Source: Rhizobium gallicum bv. gallicum R602sp (lineage in GTDB: Bacteria > Pseudomonadota > Alphaproteobacteria > Rhizobiales > Rhizobiaceae). From it: DNA of 64,000 nt. Below, piece by piece: positions 9,265 to 18,786 of the stretch (position 1 is the stretch's first letter; each line of letters begins with the position of its first letter). The stretch lies in the NCBI RefSeq assembly GCF_000816845.1, contig NZ_CP006877.1:873501-937500 (forward strand). Reading direction: 5' to 3'. The notes beneath the pieces are model-generated. The model was not told where the DNA came from, searched no databases, and saw only the letters and a program-made list of their open reading frames with translations. A program made the translations under genes and the position numbers.

Positions 9265-10314
9265 ATGCGATACAATCAACTCGGAAATACGGGACTTTTC
9301 GTCTCGGAAATCTGCCTCGGCACCATGACTTTCGGCGAGGCGGTCAGCGGCACCATATGGGGTTCCATTGCCGATGTGGACCAGAAGGCGGCAGACCAGA
9401 TCGTCGAGCGCTCGCTCGCTGCCGGCGTCAATTTCATCGACACCGCCGATGTATATTCCTCCGGTGAATCCGAAAGGCTGCTCGGCCAGGCGCTGAAGAA
9501 CCTCGATGTCCCGCGCAAGGACGTCGTCATCGCCACCAAGGTTTACGGCGTGATGGGTGACAAGCCGAACGATCGCGGCGCATCGCGCGGTCACATCATG
9601 GATTCCGTCGAGGCCAGTCTGAAGCGGCTGCAGACGGACCATATCGATCTCTACCAGATCCACGCGACCGATCCCGTCACCCCGATCGACGAGACGCTGC
9701 GCGCTTTCGACGATCTCATCTCGCGTGGTCTCGTGCGCTATGTCGGCGTTTCCAACTGGCAGGCGTGGCGAATCGCCAAGGCGCTCGGCATTTCCGAGCG
9801 TCGCGGCTTCGCCCGCTTCGAAACCGTCCAGGCCTACTACTCGATCGCCGGCCGCGATCTCGAACGGGAAATCGTGCCGCTGATGAATGAGGAGAAGATC
9901 GGCCTGATGGTCTGGTCGCCGCTCGCCGGCGGTCTACTTTCCGGCAAGTTTGGCCCCGGTGCGCCTGGCAACGGCGAAGGCCGCCGCGCCAATTTCGACT
10001 TTCCGCCAGTGGACAAGGACAAGGCCTGGGCCTGCGTGGCCGTCATGCGCGAAATTGCCGAGAAGCACGGCAGCAACGTCGCAGCCGTTGCGCTCGCTTA
10101 TGTCCTCGCAAAGCCGTTCGTGACCAGCGTCATCATCGGCGCGAAGCGCATCGATCAGCTCGACCAGAACCTTGCCGCCGTCAAGCTGAAGCTCGATGCC
10201 GGCGACATGCAGAAGCTCGACGAGGTCAGTGCGCTGGCGCCGGAATATCCAGGCTGGATGCTGGCTCGCCAGGGTGTCGCGCGCCGCCCGGAACCGTTTG
10301 AGCCGAACGCCTGA
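9265..10314 (+). CDS. aldo/keto reductase
   Basis: A 349-residue NADPH-dependent oxidoreductase of the (beta/alpha)8 AKR superfamily. The catalytic tetrad is visible: Asp and Tyr in FIDTADVYSSGESE, Lys in VIATKVYG and His in LYQIHATD. The cofactor-binding C-terminus contains SVIIGAKRIDQL. Sequence character is that of the potassium-channel beta-subunit-like group (YRLG-type opening, MRYNQLGNTGLFVSEICLG). The start at 9265 is preferred over 9238 because the alignable sequence begins with MRYNQLG and follows AAGGAAATT. The substrate cannot be assigned. Confidence 0.9.
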   Translation: MRYNQLGNTGLFVSEICLGTMTFGEAVSGTIWGSIADVDQKAADQIVERSLAAGVNFIDTADVYSSGESERLLGQALKNLDVPRKDVVIATKVYGVMGDKPNDRGASRGHIMDSVEASLKRLQTDHIDLYQIHATDPVTPIDETLRAFDDLISRGLVRYVGVSNWQAWRIAKALGISERRGFARFETVQAYYSIAGRDLEREIVPLMNEEKIGLMVWSPLAGGLLSGKFGPGAPGNGEGRRANFDFPPVDKDKAWACVAVMREIAEKHGSNVAAVALAYVLAKPFVTSVIIGAKRIDQLDQNLAAVKLKLDAGDMQKLDEVSALAPEYPGWMLARQGVARRPEPFEPNA

Positions 10315-10352
10315 AAACGGCGAACTGAAAACGCCGGTGCGGGAACGAATAG

Positions 10353-10382
10353 CCCCCGAAAGTTGGACAACAGCCTTCGGGG
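10353..10382. terminator. bidirectional terminator between the aldo/keto reductase and DUF305 genes
   Basis: CCCCCGAAAG pairs with CTTCGGGGG across a 12-base loop, placed between two converging genes. There is no long U-run on either side, so termination may be only moderate. Confidence 0.5.
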
Positions 10383-10391
10383 GTATCGGCC

Positions 10392-10802
10392 TTACTTGCC
10401 GTGGGCTTTCAGCCAGGCGTTCATGTCCGCGATCTCCGCTTCCTGAGCCTTGATGACGGCTTCGGCGAGTTTGCGGATGTTCGGGTCCTTGCCGTATTGC
10501 AGCTCGATCTTTGCCATGTCGATCGCACCTTGATGATGCGGGATCATGCTGCGAACAAAATCTGCATCGGCATCGCCGGTCATTTCAATCGCCATATCCT
10601 TGTGCATCTTGGCGTTCGCCTCGGCAAAGGCCTGGCTTGAAGGCCCCTGGTCGCCCATCGGCTTGCTCATGTCCATCTGCATATCATGCATTGGCATATC
10701 TTGATTCATGTGCATCGTCTTATCCTGGGCAAGCGCTTCTTGGACAAGCGCTGGGGCGGCGAAGGCGAAGGCTGCGGTAAGGGCAAGAATTTTGATAGAC
10801 AC
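10392..10802 (-). CDS. DUF305 family secreted metal-associated protein
   Basis: A 136-residue exported protein starting at a GTG (10802) behind a GGAAGGAAG ribosome site. The signal peptide VSIKILALTAAFAFAAPALV... is followed by a Met/His-rich stretch (KTMHMNQDMPMHDMQMDM) and a four-helix DUF305 core with the hallmark MIPHHQGAIDMA. DUF305 proteins are ferritin-like in fold and often sit with copper or heavy-metal resistance genes. The Met/His run here is what one expects for Cu(I)/Cu(II) binding. The upstream frameshifted gene encodes another small secreted protein with His/Met residues. Confidence 0.85.
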   Translation of the reverse strand: MSIKILALTAAFAFAAPALVQEALAQDKTMHMNQDMPMHDMQMDMSKPMGDQGPSSQAFAEANAKMHKDMAIEMTGDADADFVRSMIPHHQGAIDMAKIELQYGKDPNIRKLAEAVIKAQEAEIADMNAWLKAHGK

Positions 10803-11224
10803 GGGACTTCCTTCCTCTGTCTGACATAAGTGCTTTTGCGCGCCGCGCGATCGGTATGCGGAAAGTATTGTCAGACAAGGCGGGGGGTGGTGCCTGCGGT
10901 GCAGGGCGAAGATCGGCGAGCGCATGTGCAGCGGCCGATGAAGGATACGCGAAGAGAGACTTCGCGCTTCGACCGATCGTGAGCGGCGGAGGCACGATAA
11001 GACATACCGCGCAGAAGGCCATGTGGGCCGTGTCGCCTGTTGCGCAGGCATCCTTGGCTGCGACACTCTTTTGCCCGGCCGTATCCATGCCGGCCATATC
11101 GTGATGCGTTTCGGCCAGGACGGGCTGTTGCATCGACGCGCACATAGGACATCCCGGCCAGCGCGGACATCGCGCTGTAGAACAGCCAGGCGAAAAGCAT
11201 CGTCGAGATGGCGAAGACACGCAT
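10720..11224 (-). pseudogene. frameshifted small secreted protein (DUF2946-like), upstream of DUF305
   Basis: From an ATG at 11224 one frame gives a clean signal peptide (MRVFAISTMLFAWLFYSAMS ALAGMSYVR) and then becomes Arg/Gly-rich noise. The next frame picks up SMQQPVLAETHHDMAGMD, then CATGDTAHMAFCAVCLIVPP and PAPQAPPPALSDN, a Cys-pair and Pro-rich pattern resembling DUF2946. The switch occurs around 11135-11150 and needs one base removed or two added. The second frame stays open to 10720, overlapping the DUF305 start, so the true C-terminus is uncertain. It is either a real pseudogene or a sequencing error. Confidence 0.6.
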
Positions 11225-11383
11225 GCCATCAAAATAGGCACGCCCGGCAAGGATGCCAAGCGACCCATGTGGGAATTTCAAAGCTTGGCGCCTTGCGCAA
11301 CGCCTCAATGATGCGCCCCCCAGCCCTTGCCCGTCGCCTTGAAGTCGTCTTCGGTGCATTCGGGACTGTCGGAGACGTCCAAA

Positions 11384-12142
11384 TCAGTAGGCGGCAATGA
11401 CCTTGTGGACGATCTGGTAGTCAGCGCTTTCCTCGCCGATCGGTGCGACCGGCCATGACCAGCTGGCGTTGGCCGCAGGCGGCAAGACGCCATTTAAAAG
11501 GTCGTTTTCCTCGTGAGTTTTACCGCAGCGGTCGACGACGGCGTAGGAGATGTCGGTCAGAAGGCAGGTTCGGCAGGGCAAGGCGGCCAGATCGGAAAGA
11601 TGAGCGTCGATCAGCCGAGCCACGGTGTCATCGGGCATCCTGCCCGGCTCTTCCGCCTCATAGCGCCGCTTCACGCCACGGCCGATTTGCGACAGCAGAT
11701 TCGCCGAGACCGCGAAATCGAGATAGGGCACCGACCGCAGGAAGCGGAGCGGCTCCACCTCTTTCCCTGCCGCGAGATCGTCATAACCGGAGAGGTCGCG
11801 CTCGATGAGCCGGACATTGCGGTAGCCCTTCGTCTTCAGCCAAAGGCGCACCGACGCGATGTGCACGAGATCGACAAGAACGACGGTATCGAAGCTCTTC
11901 GAAAGCTCCTTGATCGGCACGTCGCAAAGCAGGCCCGAGCCGAGCACGACGACCGTGCGTGTCTCGCGAAGACCGTCCATCGCGGAGAGGATGGCTGTGC
12001 GGCTGTTCTCCACATGCTCCGCCCACGCCAGGCTGCAGCGCCTGGCGCGAGACCAGAGGTTGATGGAATAGCGGATGAACCTGCGGTTCGCCTTGCCCGT
12101 GACAGGCAGCGTCGCGAGATAGTGAAGTGCCTCGAAAATCAT
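11384..12142 (-). CDS. conserved hypothetical protein with Rossmann-like nucleotide/SAM-binding motif
   Basis: A 252-residue protein starting MIFEALHYLATLPVTG. Residues about 62-90 read TVVVLGSGLLCDVPIKEL followed by VVLVDLVHI, a strand-Gly-rich-loop-strand ending in Asp, as in class I SAM-dependent methyltransferases. No specific methyltransferase catalytic motif is obvious, and two Cys (LPCRTCLLTD) lie near residue 193. It is transcribed divergently from hisS with 136 bp between. I do not know its substrate; a methyltransferase or another nucleotide-binding role is inferred from the loop only. Confidence 0.75.
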   Translation of the reverse strand: MIFEALHYLATLPVTGKANRRFIRYSINLWSRARRCSLAWAEHVENSRTAILSAMDGLRETRTVVVLGSGLLCDVPIKELSKSFDTVVLVDLVHIASVRLWLKTKGYRNVRLIERDLSGYDDLAAGKEVEPLRFLRSVPYLDFAVSANLLSQIGRGVKRRYEAEEPGRMPDDTVARLIDAHLSDLAALPCRTCLLTDISYAVVDRCGKTHEENDLLNGVLPPAANASWSWPVAPIGEESADYQIVHKVIAAY

Positions 12143-12278
12143 GGTCGTTCCCGCAATTCGGTGGACTGCCCTTCGATCTTCGATTCTGGCTTGCGCTTCA
12201 AGTCCCTTCGCCCTTGCCGCTATCCTCCCAATCCGCTAGGAAACCGCCACTGTCACGATTGAGCGGAATGCGTTGGAA

Positions 12279-13871
12279 ATGAACGAGAAGCAGAAGAAAC
12301 CACAAAAGCTCAAGGCTCGCTTGCCGCGCGGCTTCGTCGACCGTTCGGCCGCCGATATCCGCGCCGTCAACGAGATGACCGCGAAGATCCGCGAAGTCTA
12401 TGAGCACTATGGTTTCGATCCGGTCGAAACGCCGCTCTTCGAATATACCGATGCGCTCGGCAAGTTCCTGCCGGACAGCGACCGTCCGAACGAGGGCGTC
12501 TTCTCGCTCCAGGACGACGACGACCAGTGGATGAGCCTGCGCTACGACCTGACGGCGCCGCTCGCCCGCCATGTCGCGGAGAATTTCAATGAGATCCAGC
12601 TACCCTACCGCACCTATCGCGCCGGCTACGTGTTCCGCAATGAAAAGCCAGGCCCCGGCCGCTTCCGCCAGTTCATGCAGTTCGACGCCGACACCGTCGG
12701 CGCGCCAGGTGTTCAGGCCGATGCCGAAATGTGCATGATGATGGCCGATACGCTGGAAGCCCTCGGAATCAAGCGCGGGGATTATGTTATCCGGGTGAAC
12801 AACCGCAAGGTTCTGGATGGCGTGCTGGAGGCAATCGGTCTCGGCGACGAGGACAAGGCAGGCCAGCGCCTTAACGTGCTGCGCGCCATCGATAAGCTCG
12901 ACAAGTTCGGCCCTGAGGGCGTGCGGCTTTTGCTCGGCGAAGGCCGCAAGGATGAATCCGGTGACTTCACGAAGGGCGCGGGGCTGACTTCGCAGCAGAT
13001 TGATCGATTGCTTGATTTCATCAATATCTTGCAGAGGGCAGAAACGGCACTCGGTTCACATCCGTTGGTTCAAAATCCGGTGGCCAGTGCCGAGATTGAT
13101 GGAGGGGCTATTTTTGACACGCTTCACAACAACTTCAAAGATTCTCCTAAAGGCGTTGAAGGGGTTCTTGAGCTAAAGCAGATTTGGCAATTGGTTGAAG
13201 CAGCGGACTACGGTCCAGATCGCATCAAGATCGACCCCTCGGTCGTCCGCGGTCTCGAATACTACACCGGCCCTGTCTACGAAGCCGAACTGCTCTTCGA
13301 CGTGACCAACGAAAAGGGCGAAAAGGTTGTCTTCGGCTCGGTTGGTGGCGGTGGCCGCTATGACGGCCTTGTCTCTCGCTTCATGGGCCAGCCGGTTCCG
13401 GCAACCGGTTTCTCGATCGGCGTTTCGCGCCTGATGACGGCGCTTAAGAACCTCGGCAAGCTTGGCCAGGGCGAGGTCATCGAGCCGGTGCTCGTCACAG
13501 TCATGGATGGCCAGGATATGGATGCTTTGGGCCGCTACCAGCGCATGACGCAAGCGCTGCGCGCCGCCGGCATCCGCGCCGAAATGTTCCAGGGCAACTG
13601 GAAGAAGTTCGGCAACCAGCTGAAATATGCCGACCGCCGCGGCTGCCCAATCGCCATCATCCAGGGCGGCGATGAGCGTGCCCAAGGCGTCGCGCAGATC
13701 AAGGACCTGATCGAAGGCAAGCGCTTGTCCGGTGAGATCGAGGACAATGCCAGCTGGCGCGAGGCGCGCGTGGCGCAGGAGACCGTCGCCGAGGCCGATC
13801 TGGTGGCCAAGGTGAAGGAAATCCTGGCGGCTCAGGCGGAGGATCGCGCGAGGGCGGGCGGCAATGGGTGA
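12279..13871 (+). CDS. hisS: histidyl-tRNA synthetase
   Basis: A 530-residue class II aminoacyl-tRNA synthetase charging tRNA-His. Motif 2 appears as [14 protein letters not shown], the histidine-A motif as [12 protein letters not shown], and motif 3 as [11 protein letters not shown]. An anticodon-binding domain follows ([13 protein letters not shown], then [15 protein letters not shown]). The frame is open from a TTG at 12273, but the ATG at 12279 ([19 protein letters not shown]) is taken as the start. It leads the hisS-hisZ-hisG row, with an inverted-repeat element beginning at its stop codon. Codon bias changes slightly around 13020-13190, where AT content rises, but the frame is intact. 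Confidence 0.95.
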   Translation: MNEKQKKPQKLKARLPRGFVDRSAADIRAVNEMTAKIREVYEHYGFDPVETPLFEYTDALGKFLPDSDRPNEGVFSLQDDDDQWMSLRYDLTAPLARHVAENFNEIQLPYRTYRAGYVFRNEKPGPGRFRQFMQFDADTVGAPGVQADAEMCMMMADTLEALGIKRGDYVIRVNNRKVLDGVLEAIGLGDEDKAGQRLNVLRAIDKLDKFGPEGVRLLLGEGRKDESGDFTKGAGLTSQQIDRLLDFINILQRAETALGSHPLVQNPVASAEIDGGAIFDTLHNNFKDSPKGVEGVLELKQIWQLVEAADYGPDRIKIDPSVVRGLEYYTGPVYEAELLFDVTNEKGEKVVFGSVGGGGRYDGLVSRFMGQPVPATGFSIGVSRLMTALKNLGKLGQGEVIEPVLVTVMDGQDMDALGRYQRMTQALRAAGIRAEMFQGNWKKFGNQLKYADRRGCPIAIIQGGDERAQGVAQIKDLIEGKRLSGEIEDNASWREARVAQETVAEADLVAKVKEILAAQAEDRARAGGNG

Positions 13872-13875
13872 TTTT

Positions 13876-14027
13876 CCACTCCCCAACCCCTGCCCACAAG
13901 CAGGAGGGGCTTTGAGCGCCGCCGTCCTGCCCAGCGCAGCATTCGCCTGGTCGGCCGCGCTGCGTATCTCTCTGGGCGATCGTCGCAGGTTAGTCCTTCC
14001 CACTTGTGGGGAGGGGTCGGGGAGGGG
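13876..14027. repeat. RIME-like inverted-repeat element between hisS and hisZ
   Basis: A 25-bp imperfect inverted repeat, 13876-13900 against 14003-14027, with 22 of 25 positions paired, brackets about 100 bp of GC-rich sequence. The arms carry short CCCAC-AAG / CTT-GTGGG motifs like those in the element at 3398-3514. This is the same type of Rhizobium mosaic palindrome, here filling the whole hisS-hisZ gap. It starts within five bases of the hisS stop. Confidence 0.68.
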
Positions 14028-14048
14028 ACTTTATTTGGGAGCCACCCC

Positions 14049-15170
14049 ATGGCCCTGATCAACCTCCCCGATTTCGCCAACGACCTTCTGGACGAATTTG
14101 CCGCCCGCAAGACGGAGCGGATCGACACGCCGGTCATCCAGCCGGCCGAGCCCTTCCTCGACATTGCCGGCGAAGACCTTCGCCGTCGCATCTTCATGAC
14201 GGAAAGCGAAACCGGCGCCAGCCTCTGCCTGCGACCGGAGTTCACCATTCCCGTCTGCATCCGCCACATCGAGACGGCAACCGGCACGCCGAAACGCTAT
14301 TCCTACCTCGGCGAAGTCTTTCGCCAGCGCCGCGAGGGTGGAAACGAATTCTATCAGGCAGGCATCGAGGACCTTGGCGACATCAATATCGCCAGCGCCG
14401 ACGCCCGCGCGATCGGCGATGCGACCGGCATCCTGACGCGGCTACTTCCTGGTGAACGCCTCACGGTCACGCTGGGCGATCAGGCCGTCTTCGAAGCCGT
14501 GGTCCAGGCGCTCGGCCTACCGCTCGGGTGGCAGAAGCGGCTGATCCATGCCTTCGGCAATATGGGCCAGCTTGAAGCGCTGCTTGCGAGCCTTGTCAGT
14601 CCGCAATTCGTGACCGATCTGGATGACGATGTTGCGCGCCTGATCGCCGCCGGCGACGAGGCAGCACTCATCGCCCACATCAACGCGACGATGCACAGAA
14701 CCGGCTATTCCTCGAACGCCAGCCGTTCGCCGGCTGAAATCGCCCGCCGGCTGAAGGACAAGTTGGTTCTTTCGGAAACGCGCCTCGATGAAGCGGCCTT
14801 CCGCGTGCTCGAAGAGTTCCTGTCGCTGAGGGTGCCGCTCATCAATGCGTCGGCCGCTCTGGCCGGTTTTGCCGATGCCGCCGGGCTGAAGCTCGGCAAT
14901 GCGCTCTCTCGCTTCGATGGCCGGGTGGCCGCCCTCGGAAATGCCGGGATCGACCTCGCCTCCATCGATTATCGCGCCGCCTTCGGCCGCCCGCTCGATT
15001 ACTATACCGGCCTTGTCTTCGAGGTGGGCATCCAGGGTTCGTCCGCCGTGCTCGCAGGCGGCGGACGCTTCGACAGGCTGTTGACGCTGCTGGGCGCCAA
15101 GGACCGCATTCCAGCCGTTGGCTTCTCGCTCTGGCTCGACCGCATCGAAACGGAAAGGGCGGGCCCATGA
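14049..15170 (+). CDS. hisZ: ATP phosphoribosyltransferase regulatory subunit HisZ
   Basis: A 373-residue HisRS-like protein without tRNA charging function. It retains the class II core ([28 protein letters not shown], and [12 protein letters not shown] followed by AGGGRFD) but lacks the anticodon-binding domain. HisZ forms a hetero-octamer with short-form HisG and is needed for its activity and histidine feedback. The start is the ATG at 14049; an upstream in-frame ATG at 14004 lies inside the repeat arm. The stop overlaps hisG by 4 bp. Confidence 0.95.
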   Translation: MALINLPDFANDLLDEFAARKTERIDTPVIQPAEPFLDIAGEDLRRRIFMTESETGASLCLRPEFTIPVCIRHIETATGTPKRYSYLGEVFRQRREGGNEFYQAGIEDLGDINIASADARAIGDATGILTRLLPGERLTVTLGDQAVFEAVVQALGLPLGWQKRLIHAFGNMGQLEALLASLVSPQFVTDLDDDVARLIAAGDEAALIAHINATMHRTGYSSNASRSPAEIARRLKDKLVLSETRLDEAAFRVLEEFLSLRVPLINASAALAGFADAAGLKLGNALSRFDGRVAALGNAGIDLASIDYRAAFGRPLDYYTGLVFEVGIQGSSAVLAGGGRFDRLLTLLGAKDRIPAVGFSLWLDRIETERAGP

Positions 15171-15862
15171 CCATCACCATCGCGCTGCCCTCCAAGGGCC
15201 GGATGAAGGACGATGCCTCGACACTCTTCGAGCGCGCCGGCATGAGGATCGTCGCCGTCGGCAATGACCGCTCCTATCGCGGCCGTGTCGAGGGTTGGGA
15301 CGATGTCGAGATCGCCTTCCTGTCGGCCTCGGAAATATCGCGCGAACTCGGCAACGGCACCATCGATTTCGGCGTGACCGGAGAAGACCTGGTGCGCGAA
15401 GGGCTGGCGGAAGCCGACAGGCGCGTCGAATTCTGCGCCCGCCTCGGTTTCGGCCGCGCCGACGTGGTGGTTGCCGTTCCTGAGATCTGGCTCGATGTCG
15501 ACACCATGGCCGATCTCGGCGATGTCGCGGCCGACTTCCGCGCCCGCCATGGCCGCCGTTTGACCATCGCAACCAAGTATTGGCGGCTGACGCAGCAGTT
15601 CTTCTCCAGACAGCATGGGATCCAGCTCTACCGCATCGTCGAAAGCCTTGGTGCGACGGAAGGGGCTCCGGCCTCCGGCTCCGCTGATATCATCGTCGAC
15701 ATCACCTCGACGGGCTCCACCTTGAGGGCGAACCATCTGCGGGTGCTGAACGACGGTGTAGTCTTGCGCTCGGAAGCCTGCCTCCTCCGCGCCCGCAAGG
15801 AGAGCCACGCCGGCGAGCCGTCGGTGGCGAGGATCATAGAGGCGGTGCGCAGCGCCCGTTGA
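15167..15862 (+). CDS. hisG: ATP phosphoribosyltransferase, short form
   Basis: A 231-residue HisG-S catalytic subunit of the first step of histidine biosynthesis, ATP + PRPP to phosphoribosyl-ATP. It opens with the family hallmark [14 protein letters not shown]. It shows [14 protein letters not shown] in the middle and the phosphate-binding [15 protein letters not shown] loop near residue 175. It lacks the C-terminal ACT-like regulatory domain of long HisG, consistent with the HisZ partner immediately upstream (4-bp overlap). Terminated by the hairpin at 15886. Confidence 0.96.
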   Translation: MTITIALPSKGRMKDDASTLFERAGMRIVAVGNDRSYRGRVEGWDDVEIAFLSASEISRELGNGTIDFGVTGEDLVREGLAEADRRVEFCARLGFGRADVVVAVPEIWLDVDTMADLGDVAADFRARHGRRLTIATKYWRLTQQFFSRQHGIQLYRIVESLGATEGAPASGSADIIVDITSTGSTLRANHLRVLNDGVVLRSEACLLRARKESHAGEPSVARIIEAVRSAR

Positions 15863-15885
15863 TTTGTGCAAAGAACCAAACGAAC

Positions 15886-15915
15886 AACCCGCCGTCTTCC
15901 GACGGCGGGTTTCTT
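15886..15915. terminator. bidirectional terminator after hisG and doxX-like gene
   Basis: AACCCGCCGTC pairs with GACGGCGGGTTT around a TTCC loop, followed by TTCTT on the plus strand and preceded by an A-rich run that serves the minus strand. It lies between converging genes. Confidence 0.85.
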
Positions 15916-15919
15916 GCGC

Positions 15920-16366
15920 TTAGGCGGCAACGGCATATGCGCCGCGGCGTGCATCCAGCGAATAGGCGCCCGGGCCAAAGGTGGCGAGGAGGATATAGGC
16001 GCCGGCAAGCGTCAGGTTCTTCATCAGCATGATCTGGTTGAGCACGTTGATCCAGCCATTGGCTGCAGCCGGAAAATCCGGAACGTTGATCGTGCCGCTG
16101 TGGAAGACGAGGCCGGTGAAGGCGCAGAAGAGGGCGAGTGCCCAGCCGACGATACGGGTCTGGAAACCAACGAGGACAGCAAGCCCGGCAACAAGCTCAA
16201 AGAGGCCAGCGCCATAGGCGAGAAGCGTTGCGGCAGGAAGGCCGGCACCGCTGATCATCCCGGCCGTACCGGCCGGATCGGTGAGCTTGCCGAAGCCGGA
16301 CATGATGAACATAAACGAAAGCAGGATGCGGGCGACAAGAAGGACGATATTGGTGGTATTCGACAT
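15920..16366 (-). CDS. DoxX family membrane protein
   Basis: A 148-residue inner-membrane protein with four hydrophobic segments. The DoxX pattern is seen in VLLVARILLSFMFIMSGFGK at the N-terminus, then a Gly-rich second helix and a final helix ending near GPGAYSLDARR. DoxX/DoxD-like proteins are associated with quinone or thiol redox chemistry, but the function of this small form is unknown. The frame is open to 16615; MSNTTNIVLL at 16366 begins the alignable part. Single gene, converging with hisG. Confidence 0.85.
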   Translation of the reverse strand: MSNTTNIVLLVARILLSFMFIMSGFGKLTDPAGTAGMISGAGLPAATLLAYGAGLFELVAGLAVLVGFQTRIVGWALALFCAFTGLVFHSGTINVPDFPAAANGWINVLNQIMLMKNLTLAGAYILLATFGPGAYSLDARRGAYAVAA

Positions 16367-16583
16367 GGACGCGATCTCCGTTTGAATTGCTCTGGAGGTC
16401 CCCGTGCCCCGGCACCGTTTGAACCCCGATTGGCCGGTGTTGTCGCTTTTTTTTATTGCGATGAAAAGATAAACAAATGAGGATGCTTTGTTCACTAATC
16501 TGAAACGATCACGCCGTTGAGCGGGTTGTCTTTTGCTTCGCCGGTCTTCTATGTTGGCCACCCAACCCCCAGGAGAAGCCGGC

Positions 16584-17294
16584 ATGGCAGACCTTTCCGC
16601 ATTTCCGATCACCAAGCGCTGGCCGGCGCAGAACCCAAATGTTATTCAGCTTTATTCGCTGCAAACGCCGAACGGCGTGAAGATAGCGATCGCGCTGGAA
16701 GAGCTCGGTCTGCCTTACGAGCCGCATTACATCTCATTTGGAACCAACAATCAGAAGTCCCCCGAATTCCTCTCGCTCAATCCGAATGGCCGCATACCGG
16801 CAATCATGGATCCGAACGGGCCGGGCGGGAAGCCGATCGGCCTCTTCGAATCAGGCGCGATTCTCCTCTATCTCGCGGAAAAAACCGGCCAGCTCCTGCC
16901 CCCCGATGCTGTGGGGCGCTACGAGACCATCCAGTGGGTGTTCTTCCAGATGGCGGGCGTCGGTCCGATGTTCGGCCAGTTCGGCCATTTTTACAAGTTC
17001 GCGGCCGACAAGGTCGCCAACAATTCCTATCCGATGGAGCGTTACCGCGACGAAGCCAAGCGGCTGCTGAGCGTGCTGGAAGCGCGCCTTGAGGGACGGC
17101 AGTGGATCATGGGCGACGCCTACACCATCGCGGACATCACCACATTCCCATGGATCCGCGGCGCCGACATCTTCTACGGCGGCCGGGAAGTCCTGGACTA
17201 CGCCAAGTTCCCCTCCGTCATGGCCTGGCTCGAACGCTGCATCGCGCGTCCGGCAAGCGCCAAGGGTCTGAACATCCCTGTGAAGCCGGAGTAA
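16584..17294 (+). CDS. glutathione S-transferase family protein (YfcG-like)
   Basis: A 236-residue GST. The N-terminal thioredoxin-like domain begins VIQLYSLQTPNGVKIAIALEE; the TPNG turn in place of a Ser/Tyr/Cys catalytic residue is typical of the nu-class YfcG/YghU proteins that act as glutathione disulfide reductases. The FESGAILLYLAEKTG helix binds the gamma-glutamyl part of GSH. The all-alpha C-terminal domain contains YTIADITTFPWIRG. The start at 16584 has AGGAGAAGCC upstream. Cytosolic thiol redox or detoxification role expected. Confidence 0.9.
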   Translation: MADLSAFPITKRWPAQNPNVIQLYSLQTPNGVKIAIALEELGLPYEPHYISFGTNNQKSPEFLSLNPNGRIPAIMDPNGPGGKPIGLFESGAILLYLAEKTGQLLPPDAVGRYETIQWVFFQMAGVGPMFGQFGHFYKFAADKVANNSYPMERYRDEAKRLLSVLEARLEGRQWIMGDAYTIADITTFPWIRGADIFYGGREVLDYAKFPSVMAWLERCIARPASAKGLNIPVKPE

Positions 17295-17438
17295 CCCGGC
17301 CTAAAGGAAGAGGCCGGTCGCAGGAACGGCCCTTGGAACCAGCGGCTTTGCCGGGAGCTTTTTATGGCAATCGTTCCTTATTTGTTCGGTATCTCGAGTA
17401 ATGTTCGCATCTAAGGAGGCGAGTCTGGCAGTTAGCAG

Positions 17439-18309
17439 ATGGAAGACAAGCGTATTGCATTTCGAGAAACGAAGCACCGGGCGCGTTCACTATCCCCAAT
17501 CCCTGGGATATCGGCACAGCCCGGATTTTAGCTGCCGTGGGTTTTTTCCGGCGCTCGCCACCACCAGCGCTGGCATGGCGTTCTCTCTGGGCGCCGCAGA
17601 GGGCGCCGTCTCACGTAAGGACGCCTTGGACCATTGCCGATCCATCGTGGCCGCAACGCCGCTGCCCGTCTCGGCCGACCTAGAAAAAGGCTTCGGCGAC
17701 AGTCCGGAGAGTGCTGCCGAGACGATCCGAGCCGCTGCCGACATCGGTCTCGCCGGGTGTTCGCTTGAAGATCATACCGGCCGGCGCGATGATCCGATCT
17801 ATGATTTCACGCTGGCGGTGGAGCGTATAGAGGCGGCTGTCGAGGCCCGCCGTTCTCTGCCCCACGATTTCGTGCTGACGTCGCGTTGTGAGAATTTTTT
17901 GTGGGCGCGCGCCGATCTCGCCGACACGATCCGGCGACTGCAAGCGTTCGAGAAGGCCGGAGCCGACGTGCTCTATGCATCCGGCCTTCGTGACCTTCGC
18001 ACGATCCGGTTGGTTTGCGAGGCCGTGACGAAGCCCGTCAACGTGATGGGAATGCCCGGCGCAACGTTCAGCGTGGCAGAGTTGGCGGAGGCGGGCGTCA
18101 AACGGATAAGTGTCGGTTCGGGGCTGGCAAGGCACGCCTACGGCACGTTCGTGAACGCGGCGCGGGAAATGCGATCGGCAGGCACCTTCCGTTTCTCAGA
18201 CCAGGCTATGGGCTTTGCGGAGCTCGAGGGTTTTTTCACCGGAACGGCGAGACGTAGTCGCAAAATTGCTGCAGACCGTGTGGAAACTAACGTCCTCGAT
18301 TCAAGATGA
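17439..18309 (+). pseudogene. isocitrate lyase/PEP mutase family protein, broken by two frameshifts
   Basis: The body from about 17543 reads LATTSAGMAFSLGAAEGAVS, then SADLEKGFGDSPE and GCSLEDHTG, the standard metal-binding core of the PEP mutase/isocitrate lyase superfamily. The N-terminus is split. MEDKRIAFRETKHR from 17439 is in one frame, GAFTIPNPWDIGTARILAAV in a second, and LATTSAG in a third. The first shift lies near 17480-17486, and the second is at a run of six T near 17530-17537 (two extra T would explain it). The last ~250 residues are uninterrupted. Probably inactive unless these are sequencing errors. Confidence 0.75.
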
Positions 18310-18701
18310 GGTGCTACGCCGATTCCCGATGGCTTGCTCGACACCAGGGACAGCGTGGCTACCGAACCAGGTGATCATCTTGCGTATGTCGTCTGCTGCT
18401 GGAGCCTTGGGCTGGCCGGATCCAATTATTTCCGCTGCGGCGCGCCATGGCGACAAGGATGCGGGAGGCTTCCGGTACATAGGCACGGTCGTCTGTCTTT
18501 TCGTGGCGCTCTCGGAAGATCGCGTATCGAATGTTTTCCGGATTGTCCACGCGCTTGTACGAAAGTCGTGCACGCTCACGTCTTGGCCGCGCACGCTAAT
18601 AGCAGCGTCTCTATCGCTCTCACGGTATCCAGCAGCCTCCACGCGCCCACAGGCATCGATCGCTCGGCCATCATGTCTCGGATCAGTTCCCAGTCAGTCA
18701 T
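18301..18701 (-). pseudogene. small conserved-type protein, broken by three frameshifts
   Basis: From an ATG at 18701 with a GGAGGGAAATGG ribosome site, MTDWELIRDMM continues in the next frame as AIDACGRVEAAGYRESDRD and VSVHDFRTSAWT. It then shifts to NPENIRYAIFRERHEK, DDRAYVPEASRILVAMARR, then shifts back to AAAEIIGSGQPKAPAADD and ends MITWFGSHAVPGVEQAIGN...STSS. The pieces join without gap or overlap, which chance reading frames would not do. The reconstructed protein is about 130 residues, acidic and mainly helical; no function known. It converges on the PEP mutase pseudogene with 9 bp overlap. Confidence 0.6.
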
Positions 18702-18786
18702 CCATTTCCCTCCAGGTTCGCTTATTCCCGCTGCCCGAAAGCCAATTGAAAATTCCTTGTGGCAACTGTCGGTCTACGCTTTGCAT
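18694..18786 (-). CDS. possible 30-residue ORF upstream of the frameshifted gene
   Basis: ATG at 18786 lies seven bases after AAGGA, and the ORF encodes MQSVDRQLPQGIFNWLSGSG plus ten more residues. Its stop overlaps the start of the frameshifted gene at 18701, as in a coupled operon. It could equally be the tail of a longer decayed gene, because the same frame stays open upstream to 18981. No family recognised. Confidence 0.25.
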   Translation of the reverse strand: MQSVDRQLPQGIFNWLSGSGNKRTWREMDD

